Positions 52,314 to 61,349 are shown, counted from the first letter of the stretch. The stretch: DNA of 64,000 nucleotides from an uncultured Chloroflexota bacterium (GCA_958296175.1 OY282448.1:310001-374000), one strand, 5' to 3'. Program-made: numbers and translations. The notes: generated by a model from the sequence alone, not told the origin.

Positions 52314-53063
52314 TCAGTGCACGTGATCGTCGATCAGGAGCGGGGCGGCGGGGTGCACGTGGGAACCTCGGTAGGCTTCGGTCAGGTTGTCGAGCGTCAG
52401 CACGCGGTCGGGCGCACCCCAGGCAACCACGCGGCCGGCCAGCAGCAGCACGTGGTCGGCGGCGCGGGCTTCGGAGAGGTCGTGCGTGGTGACGACGACC
52501 GTGCAGCCGTGGCGCTGTTCGTCGTGGATGACGGCGTCGATGGCGCGCGCGGTGGGCATGTCGATGCCCATCATCGGCTCGTCCAGCAGCAGGATGTCGT
52601 GGTCCTGCGCCAGGCCCTGGGCCAGGAACACGCGCTGGCGCTGGCCGGCGGAGAGTTCGCGCAAGCGCCGCGCGCCCAGCTCGGCAACGCCGGTGCGCTC
52701 CAACGCGCGGTCCACGGCGCGGCGGTCGGCGCCGCTCAGGCGCCGGAAGCGGCTCGCGCGTGCATAGCGCCCCATGGTTACGACCTCCCGCACGGTGATG
52801 GGGAGCGTTTCGTTGACCTGCGTTGCCTGCAGCACGTAGGCGATGCGCGGCGCTCCCGCCGCCCGCGGCGCGATGGTGACGGCGCCGCCCACCGGGTCGA
52901 GCAGCCCGGCCAGCGCGTCCAGCAGCGACGACTTGCCCGAGCCGTTGGGACCGATCACGGCCGTCAGGCTGCCCGCGGGGATGTCGAACGAGGAACGCTC
53001 CAGGGCGACCGCCGCTCCATAGGCCAACACCAAATCGCGCACGCGGACGGCGGCGGCGTTCAT
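52314..53063 (-). CDS. znuC: Zinc ABC transporter ATP-binding protein
   Basis: The 249-residue ATPase has Walker A GPNGSGKSS, signature LSAGQRQR and Walker B ILLLDEPMMGID with a TTHDLSEA switch. It ends in a His-rich tail (IDDHVH). It is assigned to zinc uptake because it overlaps zur by 4 bp and diverges from znuA-znuB. ATG 53063 begins MNAAAVRVRDLV. Transcription comes from the shared znu operator region through zur. Confidence 0.9.
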   Translation of the reverse strand: MNAAAVRVRDLVLAYGAAVALERSSFDIPAGSLTAVIGPNGSGKSSLLDALAGLLDPVGGAVTIAPRAAGAPRIAYVLQATQVNETLPITVREVVTMGRYARASRFRRLSGADRRAVDRALERTGVAELGARRLRELSAGQRQRVFLAQGLAQDHDILLLDEPMMGIDMPTARAIDAVIHDEQRHGCTVVVTTHDLSEARAADHVLLLAGRVVAWGAPDRVLTLDNLTEAYRGSHVHPAAPLLIDDHVH

Positions 53064-53509
53064 GCGCAGGTCGTGCAGCGGCCTTCGATCTCGAACACGT
53101 GGCTGTCGGGCGTGAACGCGGCGGCGGCGCACACCTCGGCCACGACCTCCGCGATGCGCGCTTCGGCGCGCGGCGGCACGGTGACGTCGCTAACGGCGCC
53201 GCAGACCGTGCAGACCAGATGGTGATGGTGCCCGATCAGCCATTCGGCCAGCTCGTACCTGGTGACGCCGCGCGCGCCCAGGTGCGGCGCCACCACGCCC
53301 GCGGCTTCCAGCGCGGTGAGCGACCGATAGAGCGACGACAACGGCGCGCCGGCCCCCAGGTCGGCCGCAAGTTCGGCGGCTGAGCGCGGCCCGCGGGCGG
53401 CGGCCAGCCTGGCCACCAGGCGCCGACGCCCCGTGGTGTAGCGCACGTCATGGGCGCGCAGCCGCGCGTCTACGGCGGCGTGCAGCTCGGCCAGTGGGAG
53501 CAACGTCAT
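53060..53509 (-). CDS. zur: Fur-family zinc-responsive repressor
   Basis: The 149-residue protein has a winged-helix domain (YTTGRRRLVARLA, SLYRSLTALEAAGVV), the metal-sensing IGHHHHLVC segment and two CxxC pairs (CTVC and CTTC) for structural zinc. Context with znuC and znuA points to Zur rather than Fur. It would bind the AATGAT-A-ATCATT palindrome 30 bp upstream of its own start and repress both directions when zinc is plentiful. Confidence 0.92.
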   Translation of the reverse strand: MTLLPLAELHAAVDARLRAHDVRYTTGRRRLVARLAAARGPRSAAELAADLGAGAPLSSLYRSLTALEAAGVVAPHLGARGVTRYELAEWLIGHHHHLVCTVCGAVSDVTVPPRAEARIAEVVAEVCAAAAFTPDSHVFEIEGRCTTCA

Positions 53510-53538
53510 GTTGGACAGGATACAAGACGTGTGTAAAT

Positions 53539-53551
53539 AATGATAATCATT
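53539..53551. promoter_or_regulatory. Fur/Zur-type operator between zur and znuA
   Basis: AATGATAATCATT is a perfect 6-1-6 palindrome and matches the core of the Fur-box consensus. It is an AT-rich island in a GC-rich region, 30 bp from the zur ATG and 22 bp from the znuA ATG. One bound repressor could control both transcripts. Confidence 0.88.
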
Positions 53552-53572
53552 CGCGTATACGGAGCCGTGACG

Positions 53573-54985
53573 ATGCGAACGAGAGGGACTTTCTTGCCCC
53601 GGGGACTGCCTTGGGGCCTGCGCCGCGGGCGCGTCTGGGCGCGGGCCGCGTTCCGCCGGCTGGCGCTGGCCGGCGGCGGCCTTGCCGCCGCCGCGCTGCT
53701 GGGCGCGTGCGGGGCGGGCGCCGAGGCGCCTGACGCGCCGGCCGAGCCGGCCGAGCCGCCGCGCCGCCTGGCCATCGTGGCCACCACCACGTTCCTGGGC
53801 GACCTGGCGCGGAACGTCGTCGGCGATTACGCCAGCGTCACGGTGCTCATGCCCGTGGGCACGGATCCGCACGCCTTCCAAGCCTCCGCGCGCCAGGCGG
53901 CGGACCTGCGGGCCGCCGACCTGGTGCTGGCCAACGGCTTGGGCCTCGAAGCAGGGCTGGTCGACGTTTTGGCCAGCGCCGCCCGCGACGGCGCGAACGT
54001 CCTCTACGTGGCCGAACACCTGGACCCGCAGCCCCTGGACGAAGACGCGGAGCACAGCCACGCCCACGGCGGCAGCGCCGACCACGGCCGCGAGGACCAA
54101 GCCAACGGCGCGCGCGGCGAGGCCGACCACGCGGACGATGACCACGCAGACGGCGAGCACGCGGACGGCGAGCACGCGGACGGCGAGCACGCGGACGACG
54201 AGCACGCGGACGATGACCACGCGGACGGCGAGCACGCGGACGACGAGCACGCGGACGGTGACCACGCGGACGGTGAGCACGCGGACGGTGAGCACGCAGA
54301 CGGCGAGCACGCGGACGACGAGCACGCAGACGGTGAGCACGCAGACGGCGAGCACGCGGACGACGAGCACGCAGACGGCGAGCACGCAGACGGCGAGCAC
54401 GCGGACGACGAGCACGCGGGGGCGGGCGCGTTCGACCCGCACGTGTGGCTCGACCCGCTGCGCATGGCCGACGCGGCGCGCCTGGTCGGGCAGCGGTTGG
54501 CCGCGCTGGCGCCGGACGCGGATTGGCCGGCGCGCGCCGAGGCCTACGCCGCCCGGCTGCTGGACGCCCACCAGCGCATCCAGGCCCTGTTCGACCCGAT
54601 CCCCCCAGAGGCGCGCCGCCTGGTGACGACCCACCACTCGCTGGGATACTTTGCCGCCCGCTACGACATGCAGATCGTGGGCGCGGTGATTCCCAGCGGC
54701 GCGGAAAACGCCGCGCCCAGCGCCGCGCATCTGGCGGCGCTGGCGGCGGCGGTCGACGCGTCCGGCGTGCGGGTGATTGCGACGGAAACCACGCAGCCAA
54801 CCGCGCTCGCCCAGGCGCTCGCGCGCGAGGCCGGCGCGCCCGTGGCCGTCATCGAGCTGTACACCGGCTCGCTGGGCGAACCGGCGTCGGGCGCGGACTC
54901 GCTGATCGGCATGCTGACGACCAACGCCGAACGCATCGCCGCCGCCCTGCGCACGCCCCCGAGTCCAGCCCGCGACGAAGGCTAG
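53573..54985 (+). CDS. znuA: Zinc ABC transporter substrate-binding lipoprotein with giant His/Asp repeat
   Basis: The 470-residue protein has a signal peptide with lipobox LLGAC. The two lobes of a cluster A-I binding protein follow (ATTTFLGDLARNVVG, VGTDPHAFQ, FDPHVWLDPLRM, VTTHHSLGYFA, VIATETTQPTA). The zinc His ligands are in DPHAF, DPHVW and TTHHS. The His-rich loop of ZnuA proteins, usually 20-40 residues, is expanded to 19 full pentapeptides of the form (E/D)HAD(G/D) between residues about 185 and 280. GGAG lies 8 nt before the ATG. znuB follows 48 bp downstream. Confidence 0.95.
   Translation: MRTRGTFLPRGLPWGLRRGRVWARAAFRRLALAGGGLAAAALLGACGAGAEAPDAPAEPAEPPRRLAIVATTTFLGDLARNVVGDYASVTVLMPVGTDPHAFQASARQAADLRAADLVLANGLGLEAGLVDVLASAARDGANVLYVAEHLDPQPLDEDAEHSHAHGGSADHGREDQANGARGEADHADDDHADGEHADGEHADGEHADDEHADDDHADGEHADDEHADGDHADGEHADGEHADGEHADDEHADGEHADGEHADDEHADGEHADGEHADDEHAGAGAFDPHVWLDPLRMADAARLVGQRLAALAPDADWPARAEAYAARLLDAHQRIQALFDPIPPEARRLVTTHHSLGYFAARYDMQIVGAVIPSGAENAAPSAAHLAALAAAVDASGVRVIATETTQPTALAQALAREAGAPVAVIELYTGSLGEPASGADSLIGMLTTNAERIAAALRTPPSPARDEG
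54125..54409 (+). repeat. 19 tandem 15-bp units encoding (E/D)HAD(G/D)
   Basis: Perfect 15-bp periodicity is kept for 285 bp, with a twentieth partial unit (GAGCACGCGGGG). Third-base changes (GGC/GGT, GCG/GCA, GAC/GAT) break the identity in blocks, suggesting repeated unequal duplication. The reading frame is never lost. Each unit supplies one His and two or three acidic residues. Confidence 0.96.
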
Positions 54986-55033
54986 GGGGGTGAGGATGCG
55001 CGTCCCCGCGCCCAGGCCTGGGCGCAGGATAGG

Positions 55034-55939
55034 GTGAAGGGTGCAATCCCCACACCGCGCGCCCGCGCCCGCCGCCGCTCAGCCGTGGACTGGCTGACCG
55101 AGCCGTTTGCGCTGGGGTTTCAGCAGCGCGCGCTGCTGGGCGGGGCGCTGGCGGCCGCGGCGCTGGCGCTGGTGGGCGCCTGGGTGGTGATTCGCGGCAT
55201 GAGCTTCCTGGGCGACGCCCTGGTGCACGGCGTGGTGCCCGGCGCGGCGCTGGCGGCGCTGCTGGACGTCAACCCGGCGCTCGGCGCGCTGGCCGCGGCG
55301 CTGGTCATGATGCTGGGCGTGCATCTGGTGCACCGGCAAAACGTGTTTTCGGAAGACACCAGCATCGGGCTGCTCTTCGTGGGCATGCTGGGGCTGGGCG
55401 TGATCCTGCTGTCGCGCGCGCCCTCGTCCAGCGGAACGTTGACCGGCATCCTCTTCGGCGACGCGCTGGGCGTCTCCGAGGCCGACGCGGCGCTGGCCGG
55501 CGGGGTGGCGGCCGCGGCGCTGCTGGCGTCGGTCGTCATGCACCGCTCGTTCCTGGCTCTCACCTTCAGCCCGCGCAAGGCGCAGACGCTGGGCCTGCGC
55601 CCGCGGCTGGCCCATGCGGTGATGCTGGCGCTCATCACGCTTACGATCGTGGGGTCGTACCGCACCGTGGGCGCGCTGCTGGTGCTGGGGCTGCTGATTG
55701 GCCCGCCCGCCGCCGCGGCCCTGCTGGTGCGGCGCGTGCCGTCCATGATGGCGCTGGCGGTGCTGCTGGGGGTGCTGTCGGTGTTCGTCGGGCTGCTGGT
55801 GAGCTACCACGCCGACACCTCGGGCTCGGCCACGATGGCGGTGACGCCCATCGTGCTGTTCTTTCTGGTGCTGGGCGCGCGCGCGGCCGTAGACCGCGCG
55901 CGCCGCCGCTCCATGCGCCCGCCCGCGCCGCCCGCCTGA
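55034..55939 (+). CDS. znuB: Zinc ABC transporter permease
   Basis: The 301-residue membrane protein has the ABC-3 family pattern: WLTEPFALGFQQRALLGG at the start, GMSFLGDALVHGVVPGAALA, and SYRTVGALLVLGLLIGPPAAA near the end, with seven to eight membrane segments. GTG 55034 has AGGATAGGG upstream. GTG 55085 (VDWLTEPF) is the more usual family start but lacks a ribosome site. A perfect 18-bp palindrome (55008-55025) lies between znuA and znuB. Confidence 0.92.
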   Translation: MKGAIPTPRARARRRSAVDWLTEPFALGFQQRALLGGALAAAALALVGAWVVIRGMSFLGDALVHGVVPGAALAALLDVNPALGALAAALVMMLGVHLVHRQNVFSEDTSIGLLFVGMLGLGVILLSRAPSSSGTLTGILFGDALGVSEADAALAGGVAAAALLASVVMHRSFLALTFSPRKAQTLGLRPRLAHAVMLALITLTIVGSYRTVGALLVLGLLIGPPAAAALLVRRVPSMMALAVLLGVLSVFVGLLVSYHADTSGSATMAVTPIVLFFLVLGARAAVDRARRRSMRPPAPPA

Positions 55940-55988
55940 GCCGGCGCGCGGGCGAACCCCCGGCGTCCACAGCGCTCGATCCGCGCGT

Positions 55989-56594
55989 CTAGCGCAGCGC
56001 CTCGAATATCGGCGTCAGCTCGTGGCGCGCAACGCTGCCGGAAATGCGCTGCGCCACGGTTCCGTCCGAGTTCACGAACACCCAGAACGGCACGCCGCCG
56101 ATCCCGTAGGCGCGCCGCACGACGTCGGTCGTGTCCACCAGCACCGGCGAGGTCCAGCCCTCGCGCTCCAGCCAGGCGTTGGGCGGGTAATTCGGCCGCG
56201 ACGGGTCGATGGCGGTGGCAATGGCGTACAAGTCGACGCCGTCGGGCTTGCCGCCGCCGTTCACCCAGGCCTGCACCACCGGCACTTCCGACTGGCAGTG
56301 CGGGCACCAGTGCGCCAGAAAGAGGAGCACCTTCGGGCGCCCGTCGTTCGTAATCGAGACCGGGCCGCCGTCGAAGCCGGCGCCCTGCACGTCCGGCGCA
56401 GGTTGGCCAACGGCCCCGTCGGCGCCAGCGGGGCCGTAAGGCGCCAGCGCCGAGCCGTCCACGCGCGGGGCGGGCACGTCGGCCATCATCGCGGCGGCGC
56501 CGCCGGGGTCCGTCTGGCGCGCCATCAGCGCGGCCAGCACAACCGCCAGCGCAATGACGCCAACGACAACCAGGATGACGACGCGGGGGCTCAC
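55989..56594 (-). CDS. Membrane-anchored thioredoxin-like (TlpA/redoxin) protein
   Basis: The 201-residue protein has one N-terminal membrane segment (VVILVVVGVIALAVVLAAL) and an extracytoplasmic thioredoxin fold. The active site is in LFLAHWCPHCQSEVP (CPHC, as in DsbA), and the cis-Pro is in GIGGVPFWVFV. Its GTG overlaps the DsbB stop, so the two are translated together. It is probably the DsbA-like donor re-oxidised by the neighbouring DsbB. Confidence 0.91.
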   Translation of the reverse strand: MSPRVVILVVVGVIALAVVLAALMARQTDPGGAAAMMADVPAPRVDGSALAPYGPAGADGAVGQPAPDVQGAGFDGGPVSITNDGRPKVLLFLAHWCPHCQSEVPVVQAWVNGGGKPDGVDLYAIATAIDPSRPNYPPNAWLEREGWTSPVLVDTTDVVRRAYGIGGVPFWVFVNSDGTVAQRISGSVARHELTPIFEALR

Positions 56595-57151
56595 GATGAC
56601 AGGTCGGGCGCGGGGCGGTCCCAAACGAACAGTGAGACCAGAATAGCGCCAAATGCGGCCAGCGCCATGAAGGGAATGGTCATAAACCCGAACTCCTGCA
56701 CCCAAACCAGCGTGCAGGGCGCCTCCGGGGCGCAGGTTCCGGCGTCCAGCGCCGGCAGACGCTGCACGCCCAGGTGGTACAGCGACAGCAGCCCGCCCGC
56801 CGCGGCCAGCGGCCCCGCGTACCAGCGCACCCGCCCGCCGCCCAGCAGCGCCGCGCCCAGCACCACCGTCAGCGGATACATGGCAATGCGCTGATACCAG
56901 CAGAGGCTGCACGGCGTGAAGCCGGCCGCGTTCGAGAAATAGAGGCTGCCGGCGGTGGCGGCCACGCTTACGGCCCAGGCCAGGCGCAGCGCGTTCGGCC
57001 GCAGCCCGCGCGCCAGCCAGCCGTGCGCCGCCGCCAGCCGCGCCGACACCCGCGCCCCCGCCGTGCTCAGCAGCGACCCGCCCGCATACAGCACCGCCAG
57101 CCAGGTCAGCAACCCGAGAAACGCCACCACTGCCGCATGCGCCGCATTCAT
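56591..57151 (-). CDS. DsbB-family disulfide oxidoreductase
   Basis: The 186-residue membrane protein has four hydrophobic segments. The DsbB active-site motif CSLCWYQR follows a segment at about residue 80, and a second periplasmic Cys pair lies in DAGTCAPEAPCTLVW. DsbB passes electrons from the thiol oxidase to quinone. An extra N-terminal helix is present compared with E. coli DsbB. It is the first gene of a two-gene thiol-oxidation operon. Confidence 0.93.
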   Translation of the reverse strand: MNAAHAAVVAFLGLLTWLAVLYAGGSLLSTAGARVSARLAAAHGWLARGLRPNALRLAWAVSVAATAGSLYFSNAAGFTPCSLCWYQRIAMYPLTVVLGAALLGGGRVRWYAGPLAAAGGLLSLYHLGVQRLPALDAGTCAPEAPCTLVWVQEFGFMTIPFMALAAFGAILVSLFVWDRPAPDLSS

Positions 57152-57195
57152 ACGGTCAATCGTACACCAGCCCGCGCGCGGTTCCCTCTGCCTCC

Positions 57196-57229
57196 AGGGA
57201 GACTGTGCATAACCTTGTCATTCCGGCGC
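57196..57229 (+). repeat. Dispersed 35-bp repeat, copy 2
   Basis: AGGGAGACTGTGCATAACCT followed by TGTCATTCCGGCGC matches 52252-52286 and continues into a GCACGTTGGAATCCAT half-palindrome. Then a TTCGACAGG/TTCGACGAGCC element similar to 22190-22205 follows. The whole 57152-57711 gap has no gene. Confidence 0.72.
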
Positions 57230-57420
57230 ACGTTGGAATCCATCGTCGTTGTCGACAGGTTCGACGAGCCTTCGAGCGGGCCGCAGTCCGCCCCGGCAGT
57301 GATGTATGCAAAGGTCTTTCGAGGGAGCGGGCAGGGTGAGGGGAAGAGCTGGCGGCGCTCGGCGCCGGGGGCGCGCACCGTTCGTGGTCGAAGAGTCTGC
57401 TATCCACCACGGCGCTCGGC

Positions 57421-57651
57421 CCCTCACCCTAACCCTCTACCCGCGGCGCGGGGAGAGGGGAAGAGCCCACCTGCGCGCACCTGCACGCCTGCCTGCTCTC
57501 CCCGCGGCGCGGGAGAGGGGAAAGAGGGAGAACGCGGCGGGCGCCCCATCTTTTTCTCTCTCCCTCGAGGGGGAACGGCGGGCGCGTGTAGAGCTCGCGA
57601 ATGGCGGCGCCCCATTTTTTCCCTCTCCCTCGAGGGAGAGGGTAAGAACGT
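57421..57651. repeat. Cluster of four CTCTCCC/GGGAGAG palindromes
   Basis: CCCCTCACCCTAACCCTCTA with its GGGGAGAGGGG partner opens the block. A CTCTCCCCGCGGCGCGGGAGAGG palindrome follows at about 57498. Two direct copies of GGCGCCCCAT(T)nCTCTCCCTCGAGGG start at 57541 and 57607. They form a local array of the dispersed REP-like family. Confidence 0.8.
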
Positions 57652-57711
57652 TCGGGAGGCGGAGTGGGACTGACGTAGACCCGCGCGGGGCGGGTGAGAA
57701 GAAGTCGCGGC

Positions 57712-58993
57712 GTGAGGCGATACGTCCGGGCTGGGCTGCTGGCGGTTGCGGACGTGCTGGCGTTCGCAAGCCCCACGCTGGCGCAGCGGCCCACGACCTG
57801 CCTCGAATCTCGACGACATCGTCGAAGCGCACCTGGGCATCGACGGCAACGCCGGCAACGTCGGCGTCTATCAGCGCGTCTTCGGCGCTGCGGCCGAGGC
57901 GGGCTGCCGCAACGACGACCGCGACGGCGTGCGCAGCGTGTTTGCCTGGGCGTTCGACGTTGCGACCGCCAGCGCATTCGGGCCGCCGATCACCATGGGC
58001 GAACTGGTTGCGCAAGCGCAGGCGTCCGTTCGGTATATCCGGACGCCCGGCGGCTGCGGCAGCGCGTTCGTGGTCACGGCAGACGGCTACGTCGTGACCA
58101 ACAACCACGTGCTGGACGGCGCGCGCCGCGTGGTGGTCGGGACGCACGAGGGGTTCGAAGAGCAGGCTGCGGTCGTGGCCGCCGACGCCGACGCCGACCT
58201 GGCGCTGCTGAAGTTGCCCGGCGGCGGGCCGTATCCGTTCATTGGCTTTGGCCGCTCAGCGGGCGTGGGGCTGGGCGAGGGTCTGGTCATTCTGGGCTAT
58301 CCGCTCTGCCTGGAGACCTTGACCGTTACCCGCGGCGTGCTTTCCGCCCGCTATGACGGCTGGCTGCAAACCGACGCCACGGCCAACCCCGGCAGCAGCG
58401 GCGGGCCGGGCTTCGACCTGCGCGGCGGCGTGATTGGTATCGCAACCACGAAGCTGGGCGGCGGCGCGGTGGCAGGCGTGGAAAACGCGAACTTCTTGAT
58501 CGACGGCGATACGGCGCGGCAGAGGCTCGACGACTGGATCACGCGCCACCGCGCCGGCACGCTTGCTCCCCCGCCACCGCCGCCAACGCCAACGCCGACG
58601 CCCGAGCCGTTGCCGCATCCATCGTTCTTCATCGAGTCGGTCGGCATCGCCCGGGATTCGGACTGTACGTCGGGCGGCGACAAAGGCGTGCGTTGGCTGG
58701 GGTCGCTGCCGGGCGACCCGCTGCCCGAGTACTTTTGCGTCGTGTACGTTGTCAAATGGGCGGGGTGGCCGACCGGGTGGACGCACCAGACCGTCTGGAC
58801 GTGGCCCAGCGGGCAGGAGGAACGGGATAGTCCCCGGGTGTGGTGCGAATATGAGGGCGATCGGTGTCGTGCTCGCTACATGAAGGTTGGGTGGAACAAC
58901 CCCAACCGATTCAGCAGATCGTCTGGAAATCTCGCCGTCGCGCTCTATGTGAACGGCGAATACATACGTACCGACTATTTCAGAGTTAGTTAG
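57712..58993 (+). CDS. Exported trypsin-like serine protease, frameshifted near the N-terminus
   Basis: The start (GTG 57712, VRRYVRAGLLAVADV) encodes a signal peptide similar to that of the protease at 59428. One extra base near 57805 then shifts the frame: the paralogue reads CVALHDLAERRLG, whereas here the match continues as NLDDIVEAHLG only in the next frame. The downstream frame is intact: one YQR..CR.DxR..FAWA module, then the protease domain with VTNNHVL (His), DADADLALLKL (Asp) and NPGSSGGPGFD (Ser). A Pro/Thr linker and a C-terminal Cys-containing beta domain end the protein. It is either a pseudogene or a one-base sequence error. Confidence 0.8.
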
Positions 58994-59220
58994 AGGTGCG
59001 GCGATTGCGACCGTTCGTGCCGCCGATCGGTTTTCGGGGGGCTTGCGCAAGCGGACGACTTGGATTGCGGCAGGCGCTCCGACGCGTTCCTGCCCGCCGA
59101 CGTCATTGGCAGCACCGTCGTTCCTGCGGCCGGCCGGCCGCTGCCTGCCCCGCAGGTGATGCGGGGCCCTCGTTACGGGGCGGGAATGCACGGCTGCGGC
59201 GGCGGCGTTGCTAGACTCCA

Positions 59221-59409
59221 CGCCGCACGTGCTAAGGCGCGGCGCATGCCGGCGGCGTCTAGCGCGGCCAACCCACAATCCACCATCTACATTCCAAAAC
59301 CGACCATCGGCTTCCTCCGCGCCGCGCGTGCGAAGGTGCGGCGCATGCGTACCCACCGCAGGATCGAGCCCACTCCTCCGCGCCGCGCGCACGGCGGTGC
59401 GGCGCGGTG
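59221..59409. repeat. Three imperfect ~30-bp GC-rich repeats between the protease genes
   Basis: Copies begin at 59221, 59320 and 59381 with CGCCGC(A/G)CGTGC..AAGG.GCGGCGCATGC or a shortened form. The copies are dyad-rich and their spacing is irregular (99 and 61 bp). The surrounding gap 58994-59427 contains no gene; a TAGACT box lies at 59211-59216. Confidence 0.6.
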
Positions 59410-59427
59410 TTAGGAAAGGTCGGCGGC

Positions 59428-61158
59428 GTGCGGCGGGGTGTGCTGGCGGGGCTGTTGGCGTTTGCCGCCTCCCTGGCGCTGGCGGTGCCGGCGCTGGCGC
59501 AATGGCCCGCGTCGTGCGTCGCCTTGCACGACCTGGCCGAGCGGCGGCTGGGCAACGAGCAGAGCGTGGGCCAGTACCAACGCCAATATCTGGGCATGGA
59601 CGCCGAACGCGCCTGCCGCGAAGACCGCCGCGGCGAAGTGCGCGCGGCGTTTGCCTGGGCCTTGGGCGGGGCGGAATCCGCCGCGAACCGTGCGGCGGGG
59701 TGGCCGGCGGCGTGCCTGGACGTGCACGACGCGGCGGCGGCGCAGGCGGGCGACGCGGCCGGGGTCGGCGCCTACCAGCGCGCCTTTGGCGCCGGCCCCG
59801 ACGCCGAAGCGGCGTGCCGCAACGACCGCCGCGGCAGCGTGCGGCGGGACTTTGCCTGGGCCGCCCAGCCGCCGCCCGCGCCGCTCCCCAGGCTGTCCCT
59901 GGCGGCTGGCGCGTCCATGGATCTGGAGGCCCTGGCCGACGTCATGCTGGAGCCGCCGTGGAGGCAGGCGTTCGTGTATCTGGAAATCCCCGTCAACGGC
60001 GGCAACGGCCAGATCGGCTGCGGCAGCGGGTTCGTGGTCACGTCGGACGGTTTTGTGGTGACCAATCACCACGTCGTCAAGGAAGGCCCGGGCTGGGCCA
60101 CCGTATGGCCGCTGGACCGCCGCGCCTACGTCGTTGCGTCCGACCCGGTGCTGGACCTGGCGCTGCTGAAGCTGCCGGACGACAGCGGTCCGCATCCGTT
60201 CGTGGCCTTCGGATCGTCGGCGGCGCTGCAGGTGGGCGACGGGCTGATGGTTCTGGGGTATCCGGGCTGCCTCCCGAGTGAGCGGAATAGACCGTCTGGA
60301 CATGGCTCAACGGGATGGAATAACGACTGGTTAAAGGCGTCCCCGGGCGACGTGATGCGCATGCACGTGTGGACGAGCAGCAATGACGGCACGGACCGGT
60401 CTTCAATCATAACCAATGCGCCGCTCGAGCCGGGCAGCAGCGGCTCGCCGGGCCTGGATGAGCGCGGCCGCGTGGTTGGCGTGGTCTGGGGAGGCGGCCG
60501 CAGCAGCGCCGGCCTGGTTCCCGGCGACCGCGTGCGCCAGACCCTGGCCGCCTGGATTGGCGGTCCGCCGCCGCCGCCGCCCGCGCCGCCGGCCCAGCCG
60601 CAGCCGACCCCGGCCGCGCCGCCAACGCAGCCGCAGCCGCGGGCGCTGGCAATCCCGCCGCCGCCGTCCGCGCCCGACCTTGCGGGACGGCAGGCCGTGG
60701 TGGACGCGCTGGTCAGGTATACAGCGGCGCTGGCGCGCCACGCCGGCGCGGTGGACGACGCCAGCGCGCAGGCCGACCGCGCGGCGCAGGCGCTGCGCCA
60801 GGGCGCTCAGGCCGCGGCCGCTTCGGCGCTGCGCGCGCGGGCGCGCCATGCCGAGGCGGCGGCGGACGACCTGGACGCCGCCGCGCGGGCGCTGGACGCC
60901 AGCGTGTTCTTGCTGCGGTTCCATGCCGTGCCGACCCTGGAACGGTCGTTCTGGCTCGAGTTAGCCGCCAGCAATCTCCGCGCCGGCGGCGGCGCCCTGC
61001 GCGAGGCCGCGCAGGACGACCGCCAGGCGGCCGCACGCCCGGACGCCGCGCGCGCTCTGGTCGACGTAGAGCGCGCACGCGCGGCGTGGGGACGCTACGA
61101 CGGCCGCATGGACGACGCGGCCGCCTACGTGCAGCGCTACGTTGGAAGGAGCGCGTAG
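59428..61158 (+). CDS. Exported trypsin-like serine protease with tandem N-terminal modules
   Basis: The protein (about 576 residues) starts at GTG 59428, with AGGAAAGG 8 nt upstream, and has a signal peptide ending VPALAQ. Two tandem modules of about 48 residues follow (CVALHDLAERRLG...FAWAL and CLDVHDAAAAQAG...FAWA), each with two Cys and a YQR core. The protease domain has VTNHHVV, VLDLALLKL and EPGSSGSPGLDE for His, Asp and Ser. A Pro/Gln/Ala linker leads to a C-terminal Ala-rich helical bundle of about 170 residues. It is a paralogue of the gene at 57712. Confidence 0.85.
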   Translation: MRRGVLAGLLAFAASLALAVPALAQWPASCVALHDLAERRLGNEQSVGQYQRQYLGMDAERACREDRRGEVRAAFAWALGGAESAANRAAGWPAACLDVHDAAAAQAGDAAGVGAYQRAFGAGPDAEAACRNDRRGSVRRDFAWAAQPPPAPLPRLSLAAGASMDLEALADVMLEPPWRQAFVYLEIPVNGGNGQIGCGSGFVVTSDGFVVTNHHVVKEGPGWATVWPLDRRAYVVASDPVLDLALLKLPDDSGPHPFVAFGSSAALQVGDGLMVLGYPGCLPSERNRPSGHGSTGWNNDWLKASPGDVMRMHVWTSSNDGTDRSSIITNAPLEPGSSGSPGLDERGRVVGVVWGGGRSSAGLVPGDRVRQTLAAWIGGPPPPPPAPPAQPQPTPAAPPTQPQPRALAIPPPPSAPDLAGRQAVVDALVRYTAALARHAGAVDDASAQADRAAQALRQGAQAAAASALRARARHAEAAADDLDAAARALDASVFLLRFHAVPTLERSFWLELAASNLRAGGGALREAAQDDRQAAARPDAARALVDVERARAAWGRYDGRMDDAAAYVQRYVGRSA

Positions 61159-61298
61159 CCGTCCCGTGCGGCCGGCCAGCCGGGGCGGGTCATCGGGGCA
61201 ACCGCCGGCCGCCGCGGATATTTCTGGGCCGGCGGCCTCGGGTCTTCCAGCGCGGGCGGGCCCGGGTCTTCCAGGGCCGACGCGCGCCGCCGCCGCCC

Positions 61299-61349
61299 CT
61301 GGTCGACGGCCGCCTCTGGTCGACGGCCGCCTCTGGTTGACGGCCGCCC
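61299..61349 (+). repeat. Three tandem 17-bp units
   Basis: CTGGTCGACGGCCGCCT occurs twice, then CTGGTTGACGGCCGCCC. The units lie in the 299-bp gap before the glycosidase gene, where GGGTCTTCCAG also occurs twice (near 61230 and 61265). No gene is seen in 61159-61457. Confidence 0.88.

Noticed and set aside
54125..54409. CRISPR or non-coding minisatellite in znuA
   Set aside because: The unit is exactly five codons, stays in frame and has no spacers.
59221..59409. CRISPR array between the protease genes
   Set aside because: Spacing is irregular (99 and 61 bp), the copies diverge strongly and only three exist.
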